Below, one piece after another: positions 29,732 through 39,776 of a stretch of DNA of 64,000 nt. Position 1 is the stretch's first letter; the number at the start of each line of letters is the position of its first letter. Location: NCBI GenBank assembly GCA_006503475.1, contig RSEH01000207.1, positions 1 to 64,000 of the forward strand, in the 5' to 3' direction. The notes under the pieces are model-generated. The model worked only from the letters and a program-made list of their open reading frames with translations, ran no database searches and was not told the DNA's origin. The position numbers were made by a program, and so were the translations under genes. The DNA comes from Stentor roeselii (taxonomy: Eukaryota; Ciliophora; Heterotrichea; Heterotrichida; Stentoridae).

Positions 29732-31318
29732 TTAAGTAAAACTAATATTTTTAAATGAATTTATGCACTTAACGCATCCTAGTCTCAGTTCATGATTAAC
29801 ACAAACAACTTTTGCATCAATTCTACAATCACAAAGCTCAAACTTAAAACTTATCCCTTCAAAATAAGGAAGAAATTCATCAATAATCACCCAGTCCTGC
29901 TTTCGAAAGAGAAAAATCCGAAGATCTAAAATAAGAGATGAAGGCAAATTGAAATTAAAATCGCAATTGGTGCTGCAACATTTTGCCTGAAATTTATTCG
30001 AAATGCTTGAAAATGTTTTGTTTTTCACATTATTGAGAAACTCGTAATACAAGTGTAGATTTTCTTTGATGAGGCAGAGAAAACATTGGTTATGATTGCA
30101 AACCAATGCAAAATCAGAGATTTTTTTACAGTTTGAACAAGTCGGGTCATTCAAAATCGAGAGAGAAAATTCTTTGTGATTATCTTCATCCAGATTCATG
30201 GAATTTTGGTCTTCTAAATAAATTTGATGTATTTCGAAACGGTTCTGATGTAATTCTTTATTTTGATAGTTAAAAATATATATGCAGCGTTGGCACTTGC
30301 AAGTTTGTAGGATTTTTTTAAAGGTTTCTTCATTTTTAAAGCAAATATTACAGTAATAATTACCTTTTTCGCAATAAATCGCGTCTAAATTGAAAGTTAT
30401 TATAGAGCAACAAACGCATCTTTTTAGTTTTTCTTTAATTGTCCTTAAACAAAATTCACAACCTTCCAAGATACAACCGATTAAAAGGTTTGTATAATTA
30501 CTTAATTCGATATTTATGCATGATGTGCATACAAGAAACTTTTGACATTCAGATGTTTCATATCCTTGGCAGTAATATCCGCATACACTGCATTGTTTTG
30601 ATCTTATTTTTATTTCTTTTAAATTTTTGCAGTACTCACATTTACAAATTGAAAGGGATTCTATAACTTCAGGTTTACGTAGACAATTTTCGCAATAATA
30701 ATTGAAGTTTAAGCACTGTGAATAATTTTCTAAATAATTCAATTTCAGATTGCAAGATTTACAATATATTCCAGATTTCGCTGCTTCAATCTCTAAAAAT
30801 TTCATAGAATAAATATATTTGCAGTAATCACATCGAGAAATTTGATCTTCATAATTATTAAAACACCCTTCATCAAAGCAACTTCCACAATTGCATAAAT
30901 GTCCATTCCCATCAAGTGGCTTTCTACAAGAGTTACAAAATTTATTGTTTCTGCATTCAAAACACAAGATTCCCAAATAAAAACTATCTGAATTTTCTAA
31001 TCCTCTGATTTTTTTGCAAAAAGTGCAGATAGTCCTTTTATTTTCTCTCAAAGAATCTTTGAAGTTGGTACTTTTGATACATTCCTGACAAAACATCGCG
31101 ATTTCTGAATTTTCTGATGATTTCGAGCACCTAAGACAATAATCCCCCTGCCTATCATGAATCCCCAAGACTCCCAAAAGACAATCATTGCAATCCAAAA
31201 AAAATAACTCATTCTTGTAAAGATCTAAGCACTGCTGATGATAAAAGTGCATAGAATGAAAACTAGTAACATCCTCAAGACAATCCCCTCCACAGACAGC
31301 ACACATCCTAAGATTCAT
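29732..31318 (-). CDS. Large cysteine-rich multi-zinc-finger protein
   Basis: The 528 residues contain more than a dozen CxxC pairs spread along the whole length (CAVCGGDC, CLRCSKS, CTFCKKI, CNSCRKP, CDYCKYIY, CKSCNLKL, CEYCKNL, CSVCGYYC, CCSIITF, CSNCKKI and others). This pattern suggests serial RING/LIM/PHD-like zinc modules, but I cannot assign one named domain. The start is ATG 31318 (MNLRMCAVCGGDC); the frame is open seven codons further but has no ATG there. It is divergent from the TPR gene, with 47 bp between the two start codons. Confidence 0.78.
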   Translation of the reverse strand: MNLRMCAVCGGDCLEDVTSFHSMHFYHQQCLDLYKNELFFLDCNDCLLGVLGIHDRQGDYCLRCSKSSENSEIAMFCQECIKSTNFKDSLRENKRTICTFCKKIRGLENSDSFYLGILCFECRNNKFCNSCRKPLDGNGHLCNCGSCFDEGCFNNYEDQISRCDYCKYIYSMKFLEIEAAKSGIYCKSCNLKLNYLENYSQCLNFNYYCENCLRKPEVIESLSICKCEYCKNLKEIKIRSKQCSVCGYYCQGYETSECQKFLVCTSCINIELSNYTNLLIGCILEGCEFCLRTIKEKLKRCVCCSIITFNLDAIYCEKGNYYCNICFKNEETFKKILQTCKCQRCIYIFNYQNKELHQNRFEIHQIYLEDQNSMNLDEDNHKEFSLSILNDPTCSNCKKISDFALVCNHNQCFLCLIKENLHLYYEFLNNVKNKTFSSISNKFQAKCCSTNCDFNFNLPSSLILDLRIFLFRKQDWVIIDEFLPYFEGISFKFELCDCRIDAKVVCVNHELRLGCVKCINSFKNISFT

Positions 31319-31365
31319 AATAAAAAATATAGACAATCTAAATCAAAAATCAATAATCCTTAACA

Positions 31366-32376
31366 ATGACCCAAAAACAATCATTTTACTCTCTTCCCCA
31401 ATTTCACCAGGCAGGTCTTCACTACTTTTCAGACCTTCGAGTAGTGATAAATTCTTCTCTCTCAGAGAAAATAAAGTTCTTCAAGCAGAAAAAGTCAGAA
31501 GGTTACGAGTCTTTCAAAAACTGCGACTATCCAGGTGCTCTCGAAAAATACCATCAATGTCTCGTTATTTTTCGTTGGATCGAAAACCGTAACCCGAACT
31601 GGTCAAGTCGTCAAATAAACGACTCTGACTTAGCCTTTCGCGCACATCCAGTTTCAGACGAGGTCAAATCATGTCTCATCACTGCTTATCTCAACATCGC
31701 CATCTGTAGTTTAAAGCTGGAACAATGGAAAGAAGCTGAACTCGCTTGTGATGAAGTCTTGAAAATTGATGATAAGAATGTTAAAGCTCTGTACCGCAAG
31801 GCTCAGGCTATTTCTTCTCCTGTCACTGCTGGACCTGAGGAATATAAACAGTCGATCAGGTTTTTAAACCTCGCTCTTAGTTTAGATCCGAAAAATGTGG
31901 AGGTCAAGATGAGGTTGTCTGAAGTAAGGCAGATCTCAAGTGATGGAAATGAGGAAAGGAAAGGAAATAAAGGATCTCATCGACCTTTTACTAGTTCAAT
32001 TCATGAGTTGAATGAAATGATTGCTAAGTGGGAGGTGATGGTTAATGAAATGAGTGAAGATGATGCGGAACTCAGTGTTCTTCAAAAAAATCTGGAAAAA
32101 ATTAAAAAGTATAAAAATCAACTTGAAAATAGTCTTTCTGGGTTAAGTGATAGAGAACTTACTAAGTTCAAAACAACGAAATTTGGAATTGACATTACAG
32201 ACTTTCTTACATTTCAGAGGATTAAAGAAGTGCAAGAACAGGGGTCAGAAGTTTTAAGATCAAAGCCACTTGGAACTAGGGAGACTTGGGAAGGCTGGTT
32301 CATGATCTTGTTGTTGTTTTCACTTTTTATGTCAATTGTCTCGTTCAACATCGAAAAGACAGGGATATTTAATTAA
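31366..32376 (+). CDS. Tail-anchored TPR protein
   Basis: The 336 residues contain three tetratricopeptide repeats. The first (about 43-75) has GYESFKNCDYPGALEKYHQCL, the second is LNIAICSLKLEQWKEAELACDEVLKI, and the third is YKQSIRFLNLALSLDPKNVEV. A charged coiled coil covers about 210-265. Near the C-terminus, WFMILLLFSLFMSIVSF is a single membrane span with a short tail, so tail anchoring in the ER or mitochondrial outer membrane is inferred. The TPR arrangement resembles that of immunophilin/Hsp90 co-chaperones such as FKBP8, but no peptidyl-prolyl isomerase domain is present. Confidence 0.85.
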   Translation: MTQKQSFYSLPQFHQAGLHYFSDLRVVINSSLSEKIKFFKQKKSEGYESFKNCDYPGALEKYHQCLVIFRWIENRNPNWSSRQINDSDLAFRAHPVSDEVKSCLITAYLNIAICSLKLEQWKEAELACDEVLKIDDKNVKALYRKAQAISSPVTAGPEEYKQSIRFLNLALSLDPKNVEVKMRLSEVRQISSDGNEERKGNKGSHRPFTSSIHELNEMIAKWEVMVNEMSEDDAELSVLQKNLEKIKKYKNQLENSLSGLSDRELTKFKTTKFGIDITDFLTFQRIKEVQEQGSEVLRSKPLGTRETWEGWFMILLLFSLFMSIVSFNIEKTGIFN

Positions 32377-32521
32377 GAAAAACATCAAGTTTCTCAGTCA
32401 AATCACTGAGCCTTTAATCCTAATTTTTCCTTAGGCCCCAAGTTCATCAGAAAAAAATGAAACTCTTGAATTTGATTGGCTGAATTTTTTATTTAAATCA
32501 TCTGATCATTGCTAATATATA

Positions 32522-33925
32522 ATGAATATTTTAGAAAGCTATCCTGAAGATGTTTTCTCAACATTTGAGCCGCCAGTGCTCAACAAATGGAAAAGCATCG
32601 AACTTGAGGCTTTAGAGCCGATGCAGCTTCAAAGAGCCTCAAGCGACTTCAGCTTTTTCCCTGTAAACTTTTGTGAATTTAATGTAAAAGCGGTCCAAGA
32701 CTACGAAATTTTTCCTCTTCTTAACTTTGCTGAACTGTTTTCATTTGAACCTGAGGAAATTCAAGTGAAAGTTGGAAAAGTTGATGAGAATCTTCATTTA
32801 GAAGAACTTGAAGAGTTTTTGAATGGGTTTGATGTGGTTGAAGTTCAGAAGGATAAAGAAGAGGAACTCTTCTTTCAGGGGTTTGATTTATTTGAGAATG
32901 AGGAAGAATTGGACTTTTTTAATGGGTTTAACCTGGATGATGAGCGAAATCCTCAAAGACCTGCTCGAGCTCCGAGACCGCCTAGGCAGGCCAGGCCTCA
33001 GAGACAAAGAAATCCTCCTAGGCCGGCCCCTGTTCGTCAGCAGGGCCGTCCACAAGACGAAGAAGTTGACTACCAAGTCTTCGGTCTCTTCGAGGACCAT
33101 GTTCTAATAAGACTGCCCCACGAGCTTATTGAAGACATGAAGGAATTCGCATTTAACTGCGTTTTAGAGCTAGACCCTCACTCAATAAGCTGCAAGATCT
33201 GTTTACGCAAAAGCGACGACTACTTACAACTCGACTGTTCCCACCGTTTCTGCATCGACTGCTACAAACTTTTCTCGATGAGTCTTCTGGACTGTGGAAA
33301 AATCATGCAAGATGACCTGAACTGTCCAGAGTGCAGTACTCGCTTTTCAGATGCTCTCTTCCTGAGGTACTTCTCATTCGAGGAAGTCGAAAAAATCAAG
33401 AACTTGAGATTTAAACTCAAGGGGCAACTTCTTGTTGCACAGAAGAAAGCTGTCTCTTGTCCGGTACCTGACTGTCCGGGCTATGCGCATATCTTAGAAC
33501 ATGAAAAAATCACAGCATGTTGCAAGTGCAGATGCACACTATGCTGCAGTTGTGGACTTGCTGTCCATCCTGGAATCACTTGTGAAGAAAACGCAAAAGA
33601 GTCTCAGGATGAGACTCTTGAAAAGTTACTTTTGAGTCAGAACTGGAAAAAATGTCCTACTTGTGGAGTGCCTGTTGAAAAACTGGATGGATGCCAGTTT
33701 CTTTACTGCAGCTCCATGATATGCAAAGGTCGCAACAACCTTTGCTATATCTGTGGAAGGTTTGTTATTGAAGCTCAGCATTTTTCACATTATAAGACCA
33801 AAGGACCCTTTGGTGATACTTGCAACACTATTGACGGAATTCCTGAAGAAGTTGACCCGAGCTTGTTAGTTCCTCAACTTGGAGAAGTCGATCCTAACAT
33901 GATGCAAGGAGGTGAAGAAGAATAA
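32522..33925 (+). CDS. RBR (RING-IBR-RING) ubiquitin ligase
   Basis: This 467-residue protein has RING1 at about 224-271 (CKIC...CSHRFCIDC...CPEC), IBR at about 313-354, and RING2 at about 378-411 starting CPTCGVPVEKLDGC. Cys391 sits at the catalytic thioester position of RBR ligases (as in HHARI/parkin). RBR enzymes take ubiquitin from E2 onto this Cys before transfer. The N-terminal 140 residues are acidic with three FxxGF[DN] repeats (99-105, 117-123, 132-138), followed by an Arg/Pro-rich linker (about 142-178). These look like protein-docking motifs. No Ariadne domain is seen after RING2. Confidence 0.92.
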   Translation: MNILESYPEDVFSTFEPPVLNKWKSIELEALEPMQLQRASSDFSFFPVNFCEFNVKAVQDYEIFPLLNFAELFSFEPEEIQVKVGKVDENLHLEELEEFLNGFDVVEVQKDKEEELFFQGFDLFENEEELDFFNGFNLDDERNPQRPARAPRPPRQARPQRQRNPPRPAPVRQQGRPQDEEVDYQVFGLFEDHVLIRLPHELIEDMKEFAFNCVLELDPHSISCKICLRKSDDYLQLDCSHRFCIDCYKLFSMSLLDCGKIMQDDLNCPECSTRFSDALFLRYFSFEEVEKIKNLRFKLKGQLLVAQKKAVSCPVPDCPGYAHILEHEKITACCKCRCTLCCSCGLAVHPGITCEENAKESQDETLEKLLLSQNWKKCPTCGVPVEKLDGCQFLYCSSMICKGRNNLCYICGRFVIEAQHFSHYKTKGPFGDTCNTIDGIPEEVDPSLLVPQLGEVDPNMMQGGEEE

Positions 33926-33993
33926 TCTTGATGTAATTAATATTAAACCTTCTCAGATTTGCTTTCATTTTTATTAATATTCTGGTAATTACC

Positions 33994-35118
33994 ATGTGGA
34001 GTGTTCGAAGAAGTCTCAGTTACAAGCTATTCACCCCAGGTCCTCTAAACACAACCCCATCAGTAAAGCAAGCGATGTGTGAAGACCTAGGAGAAAGCCG
34101 AGTCTTTTCTTCTCTCTCCTCCTCAATCCGTGCATCTCTACTGAAAATAGCAAGTCTCCCTTCCTCATCTCACACTTCAATCCTTCTTCCCGGCAGCGGT
34201 ACCTTCGGTGTAGAAGCGACTTTACGAACAGCCTTATCAAAATCCAATAATCTTCTAATAGCTGCTAACGGTGCATACGGTGAAAGAATGTCAAAAATCT
34301 GTTCAATCCTTTCAATTCCCCACAAAGTCCTCCGTTACGACGAAAGGGAAAAAGTGCGTACACAAGACGTTTTATCTCATTTATCATCAGATTTCTCTCA
34401 CTTCGCAATGGTCCATTCAGAGACCACCACCGGGATCCTGAACCCGATTCAAGAAGTGGCAGAAGCAGTGAAGACCCACAGGCCAGGAACGGTGATCATC
34501 GCTGACTGCGTCTCTTCATTTGGCGCCGTCAGCATCGACTTCTCCTCCTTGGACTTCATCGTCACCTGCTCCAATAAACTGATCCAAGGCGTGCCTGGCC
34601 TTGCTTTGGTCATTGCCCGAAAGGAGGTACTTGAAAAATGTGAGGGAAATGCAAAGTCAGCCTTTTTAGACTTGCTTCAAATTGAAAAAAGTGGAAAAAA
34701 CTTTGTCACTATGCCACCTTTTCAAAGTGTCGTCGCTTTGCAACAGGCTTTGAATGAGTTTTTTGATGAAGGAGGACTTGAAGCCAGGGAAAAAAGATAT
34801 CAGAATAATTTGAAGGTTTTGAAAAGGGGAATGGAAGAATTGGGATTTAGATATTATATTAGACCGGAAGACCAGGGATGGATCATCAGCACTTTTATTG
34901 AACCGAAGCACCCGAATTATGATTTTAAAAAACTTTACCAGTTTTTGGTTGATAGAGGAATTGTTATTTACCCTGGAAAACTTAGCAAGTTTCCTACTTT
35001 TCGAATTGGAACTATTGGAGAACTTCATGAAAGTGATATGAAATCTTGCATTCAACATATTCGAGATGCTTTCGAATTTATGAAAATTCAGATGCCTTTA
35101 AATGAATCTTGCTATTAG
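33994..35118 (+). CDS. phnW: 2-aminoethylphosphonate--pyruvate transaminase
   Basis: This PLP class-V aminotransferase interconverts 2-aminoethylphosphonate plus pyruvate and phosphonoacetaldehyde plus alanine. Hallmarks are TPGPL at 14-18, GSGTFGVEA at 67-75, ANGAYGERM, HSETTTGILNPIQEV at 141-155, Asp171 in IIADCVSSFG, and the PLP lysine Lys195 in SNKLIQGVPG. The match to PhnW runs the whole length (374 residues, family about 365). The N-terminus MWSVRRSLSYK is basic and could be a short mitochondrial presequence. Ciliates are rich in aminoethylphosphonate (ciliatine) lipids, so the enzyme may serve either synthesis or turnover. Confidence 0.92.
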   Translation: MWSVRRSLSYKLFTPGPLNTTPSVKQAMCEDLGESRVFSSLSSSIRASLLKIASLPSSSHTSILLPGSGTFGVEATLRTALSKSNNLLIAANGAYGERMSKICSILSIPHKVLRYDEREKVRTQDVLSHLSSDFSHFAMVHSETTTGILNPIQEVAEAVKTHRPGTVIIADCVSSFGAVSIDFSSLDFIVTCSNKLIQGVPGLALVIARKEVLEKCEGNAKSAFLDLLQIEKSGKNFVTMPPFQSVVALQQALNEFFDEGGLEAREKRYQNNLKVLKRGMEELGFRYYIRPEDQGWIISTFIEPKHPNYDFKKLYQFLVDRGIVIYPGKLSKFPTFRIGTIGELHESDMKSCIQHIRDAFEFMKIQMPLNESCY

Positions 35119-36385
35119 TTAGGTTTTAGCTCGTAATAGATATTTCGCTGTAGTTATTCTTTTTAGGAAAATGAGTCGAAGGTGAATGATGGATTTGGGA
35201 TAATTACTCTAGAGGAATAATTGACTGAACTTGTAAAGACTTGCTGGAGGTATTCGGGGTATTGCTGAAATTTTCACCACTTGAGATGAGGATTTTAATA
35301 GCAAACTTGGTAAATGACAAGAATTTACAATTTTTCGAAGAATTTTATTATTTATATACTTAAAAGATTCAGCACTTTTAATAGAATCACTGAAAAATTT
35401 ATCAGAGAAGGAATTTAGAAAATTAATATATTGTAAATGTATTTTTTTTCAAATATGGCCCATCGAAAGAAAACAAATTAAATATTATCCCAGAGAGAGA
35501 TATACTCAATATAAAATATATTATAATAGAAATTGCCCGATGCAATCACTAACTGCATAATTCACTACACAATATTTGATAATTACCTGGTGGAAAAAAA
35601 ATATTAAGAAATAAACTAAATGCAAAAACTGCCAGAGATTTGCACTTTGCCAAAAGATTCTAGAAATTAAGAAGAGTATGTGTAGATTCAATTATTGTTA
35701 TATCGGGAAAAGTATTAGAAATCAGTCAATCATGGATAATTTAAATAAAGATTAGCCAAATATACCTTATCTACTTTGGGCTAATAAATATTTGCAAAAA
35801 CATACAGAGTTTCATAATGTAATTACACTCACCATCTGGTAAATCATTAAGATAACCCTATAGATCCATATGATAAAAATATCCAAACCCAAAATATTTA
35901 AAATGTATATTCAAGGGTCAAACATAAATTCAGATAGCAATTTGAACACCGAATCATGTATTATTTCAAGCCATTTATTTGAATTCACATGAAGACATTA
36001 ACGCGAAAAAATTATTTCGAAAGAATCTTAAATGAATTGTTTATTCTTTTCAACTTTATAAAAAAACTCTAGAATTTTTTTCTCCACATCTAACTTTAAG
36101 ATTTTATTATTTTTATCCATATATTATCTGAATAATCCTTAAAAATATCTAAAAAAGTGTAAATTTTTTTCATTTACTTCAAACTCCGCGGTTTCACACA
36201 TATGGTTTCAAAATCGGTGATTTGTTACCCTTTACCACCATATTCCAAACTGGGTCCTGATCTTTATACTCAGTACCAATCTTGCTGAATTTCTGTATTT
36301 CATTATTAATTTGTGTATATATTCTATTAGCTAATAAACTTAAAATCATTAATTTTCATACAATTCCAAATTCTGAAAATAAAAT
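35119..36385. other. 1.27-kb AT-rich convergent intergenic
   Basis: The largest gene-free gap after 14 kb. No supported frame, RNA gene or repeat was seen. Confidence 0.5.
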
Positions 36386-38236
36386 CTACACAATTCTCAG
36401 TCTTCTATTATTATTCGGAGTCCTAGTCCTGAGCGAAGGACTGATGACCGCCGGTAAGCTTTCTTTCGAGTTCATCATATTCGAGGCTTCAAAATTCGAC
36501 TCATCAACAAAAGCTTTAATATTCTGACACGCTTCAATGACCAAGTTTTCAAATTCCTTTTGTTTCCAAGGAATAGTTGTTTTGCTTGACTCCCAAGAAA
36601 GTTTCAGCATTTTTTCCTTCATCTCGATCAAGTCTTTCCTTGCGAATTCCTTGTTTCGGTAGAGAATTGAAGGTACTTTAGGAAGACTCGGCCTTGCAGG
36701 TAGTAAGACGTTGTTGCTCGTCAAGGCAACTCCTCGCTTCTGGGGCGGTTCGAGTTTCGGCTTTAAAAAGCTGTTACCTTTGATTTCTTCCTCCTGGGCC
36801 AGTAATGCCAGGTCAATTTGAGCGTTTTCCACAAGCGTCACTAACAAAAAGCTGCAGTTTTGAATATTTTCCTCGTTTTTTCTGATTTTCATTAAAAAGT
36901 TACCTTCATTTTCCTTGATTTCAGTGAAAATAACTTCTAAATTATGAACATCTTTGAGTTCTTTCGCTTTAAGCTCTTCAACCTCTCTTAAGACCTGCTG
37001 ACTAAATAGCATTCCTTCATTTTCACAAGAAGTTATCAATTTTTTCAGCATGTCGAACTTTTCAATGACCTCAAGTTTGACTTTTTGCATGGCAGGTTCA
37101 ACTTTAAGTTCACAAAACTTCTCAAAAACATCTAACATGTCACTTTTACTGACATAATTTTCATGATATTTCGTATCTTTCGAGACCTTTACCGGACTTT
37201 TGCTTTCAACGCTGCGAATAGCGACAGGAACAGCTTCTTTAGGTTTTTCAAGTAAAATTTCAGTTTTACGTTGTTCAACATGTTTAATAGTTTCTAAGAT
37301 TTTCGCAATTGCAGCTTCCCTGGTTGGATTATTTCCAACGTTAAGAGCTTCTGAATGGAGTTCTTTAAGTAAAACATTTTCGAACTCAGCAAGTCGTTTA
37401 CGGGAGAAAGGGTCGAGGCAGTAGTTAAGTGCATCTGAAATAAGGCCGACTGTTTGAAGAGGAATGAACTTGTCCATGAAAGAGTCTCTGATGATGAAGG
37501 CAGTCTTCGCGTCTTGAGTGTCTTGATTGAGTTCTTGCAACTTGCTGTCGACTTTCACTCTTTCGCCTTCAAAAACCTCCTGATCCAGTTTATTAGTCTT
37601 TAAAAGATTGATAGTACTGTAAATGTCCCCCAAGCTTTTTTTCACCCCTTCAAACTGCCGGTCGTATTTCATCAAGTTTAACAGAATTTCATCCATTTTC
37701 GTCTGAGTCGAGTTCATTTTTTCCTCAACTTTCAGTCCTTTGTCCAGGTAGTTCGCGTTTAGTTCCTTGAAGTGTGAGTTGATTGTTTCGATTTCATGTA
37801 AAATCAACGCCTGGTGACTTTCAACCAAGTCCTTTACTCGAGTGATGTCTTTTGTTAGTTCGTCTTGAAGACCTTCAACTCGCTTCATGTTTTCAGAGGT
37901 GCCCGTGATTTGAAAGGAAAGTGATTTGAAGTGTTCTTTGAAACTCACGATGTCCTGATCGAAGCGGACCATGTCGCGTTTTCGAGACCCTTCAATATCA
38001 GAGATTTTCTTCTTCAAGTCACTAAGAACAGTATTTCCAGCTTCTTCTCCAAACACGCAAGCTTCGGCAAGACTAAGTCGCTTTTCAATACTTTTCACAT
38101 TTGAAGCAAGTGCGGCATGGGCCTCACGGTCTTCCCTGGCTTTTTTATTGAAAATCTCAAGTTGTTGATAAATGACTTCTCTCAAGCGAGTCTCCAAGTC
38201 GAACCATTCAAGTTCTTTCACAGTAGTTTCAGTCAT
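36386..38236 (-). CDS. Coiled-coil protein
   Basis: The protein has 616 residues, mostly heptad-rich coiled coil (about 20-300 and 370-520), with a Pro/Ser-rich C-terminal tail ending in an Arg-rich RTRTPNNNRRLRIV. Start: ATG 38236 (MTETTVKELEWFDLETRL) leaves 49 bp to the divergent MFS start. An in-frame ATG at 38317 would overlap that gene and is less likely. No family is recognised. A cytoskeletal or basal-body role is a guess. Confidence 0.82.
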   Translation of the reverse strand: MTETTVKELEWFDLETRLREVIYQQLEIFNKKAREDREAHAALASNVKSIEKRLSLAEACVFGEEAGNTVLSDLKKKISDIEGSRKRDMVRFDQDIVSFKEHFKSLSFQITGTSENMKRVEGLQDELTKDITRVKDLVESHQALILHEIETINSHFKELNANYLDKGLKVEEKMNSTQTKMDEILLNLMKYDRQFEGVKKSLGDIYSTINLLKTNKLDQEVFEGERVKVDSKLQELNQDTQDAKTAFIIRDSFMDKFIPLQTVGLISDALNYCLDPFSRKRLAEFENVLLKELHSEALNVGNNPTREAAIAKILETIKHVEQRKTEILLEKPKEAVPVAIRSVESKSPVKVSKDTKYHENYVSKSDMLDVFEKFCELKVEPAMQKVKLEVIEKFDMLKKLITSCENEGMLFSQQVLREVEELKAKELKDVHNLEVIFTEIKENEGNFLMKIRKNEENIQNCSFLLVTLVENAQIDLALLAQEEEIKGNSFLKPKLEPPQKRGVALTSNNVLLPARPSLPKVPSILYRNKEFARKDLIEMKEKMLKLSWESSKTTIPWKQKEFENLVIEACQNIKAFVDESNFEASNMMNSKESLPAVISPSLRTRTPNNNRRLRIV

Positions 38237-38285
38237 ATTTGAATTAAAAGTTAAAGAATTCCAGTGATTCAGAGTCTTGTTAAAA

Positions 38286-39641
38286 ATGTTTACCAAAGAA
38301 GCTGGAACTCCGCTCATTGGTCAGTCGCCGAAGAAGTACAACTTGTTGAAGTCGATAAAGTCATTAAAAAAGAACCCTCGAGAGTTTTGGTTACTTTACC
38401 TGGTGGCTTTATTGACGATCACTCCCTTCACAACGTCAGTGATTTCTACAACTCTTTACACCACACGAATCCTGAAGTTCACAGATGTTCAGGCAGGAAT
38501 GATAATGGGTTCCTTTGGGTTAATTGTTGGAGTTTTTTCAGTTCTTTTTAGCGGATTTCCAGCTCGCTTCGGCCTTCGAATTGCGCTGCTGGTCTCTACA
38601 GGCCTAAGCATTGTTTTTAACTTGCTGATGACGATGGGCTTCCACAGATACATCCAGATAGGCCTGATGCTTGTGTTGTTCTTGCCAGGGTTTTCAATAA
38701 TCATCATCAGTTTAAAGCTTTCAGTGAAACTTTACACATTTCCTAAAAATCGCAGTGCGGGTTACTCTTTGTTTTACATGATCTTCTTCGCATCTGGAGG
38801 CTTTGCTGGAGTGACTGCGGACCTTGTGTTATATGAAAGGACAACAGTGTTTGAATCGTATCAAGAACTCATGTTTTTCAACATTGGTTGTTATGTCTTC
38901 GCTTTTTTTGTCTCTTGTTTCATGCGCAATCTGGATGTCGGGGAAAGTGGAGAAAAAATCTTAGAGTTTAAAAGAGAAGAAAGCAACTGGGAGTACTTGA
39001 AACAGGTTTTTATCACTGAAAGATTTTGGAGGTTTTTTTTGTTGATTGTTTTGCTGACTGTTGTAAAATCGATGTACTTTCATTTGACTGCCACTCTGCC
39101 TTTATATGTGAAGAGGGACTACGGGGAACAGGAACATTTCGGAATTTTGATGGGTGCTCATCAGGTGGTTTTATTGATTTTTATTCCGATTTTAACTGCA
39201 TTGATCAGGTTCTGCGACTTTTACACCCTGCTTATTGTTGGCAGCTTGTCAACCGCGTTGTCTCCTTTTGTGTTGTTTGTGGAGGACTCGTTTTTTATGT
39301 TAGGAGTTTTTGTCATTGTTTTGTCTGTTGGAGAAGCGATTTACGCTCCGAGACTTGTGGACTACACCTTGGCTGCTGCTCCTAAAGGAAAAGAAGCGAT
39401 TTATCTGGGACTTTCAAATATGCCTAACTCTATCGGCTTACTTGTCACAGGCATCAGCTCAGGCCTGCTTATGAGCAACTTTTGCCCAGCGGGTGGCGGG
39501 GAACAGTGTTATTTGGTTTGGATTTACATTGGAGGGTATTGTCTCTTTATCTGTTTTATCATTATTATCTTTCGAGGGTATTTTGATAAGAAGTACGAAA
39601 GTGATGACAGTGTCGAATTAGTTGAGAAAAGAATGAACTAA
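38286..39641 (+). CDS. Major facilitator superfamily transporter
   Basis: The 451 residues have about twelve hydrophobic segments in two halves of six, separated by a charged cytosolic loop (about 215-250, LEFKREESNWEYLKQVF). GLRIALLVSTG after the second helix resembles the MFS loop 2-3 signature, and PKNRSAGYSLFYM follows in helix 4-5. The substrate cannot be told from sequence. The ATG at 38286 is the first; the frame is open upstream without an ATG. Confidence 0.85.
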   Translation: MFTKEAGTPLIGQSPKKYNLLKSIKSLKKNPREFWLLYLVALLTITPFTTSVISTTLYTTRILKFTDVQAGMIMGSFGLIVGVFSVLFSGFPARFGLRIALLVSTGLSIVFNLLMTMGFHRYIQIGLMLVLFLPGFSIIIISLKLSVKLYTFPKNRSAGYSLFYMIFFASGGFAGVTADLVLYERTTVFESYQELMFFNIGCYVFAFFVSCFMRNLDVGESGEKILEFKREESNWEYLKQVFITERFWRFFLLIVLLTVVKSMYFHLTATLPLYVKRDYGEQEHFGILMGAHQVVLLIFIPILTALIRFCDFYTLLIVGSLSTALSPFVLFVEDSFFMLGVFVIVLSVGEAIYAPRLVDYTLAAAPKGKEAIYLGLSNMPNSIGLLVTGISSGLLMSNFCPAGGGEQCYLVWIYIGGYCLFICFIIIIFRGYFDKKYESDDSVELVEKRMN

Positions 39642-39776
39642 TAGATTAACTAAATTCATAGATTATTTCAAAATCTTTTAAGAAATTTGATGTTTTATTA
39701 TCTGCTGATATTAATCAATAATTTTAGTTAAACTAGTCATATTTCTTGATAATGGAATCTTTTCATAAAGAAAACA

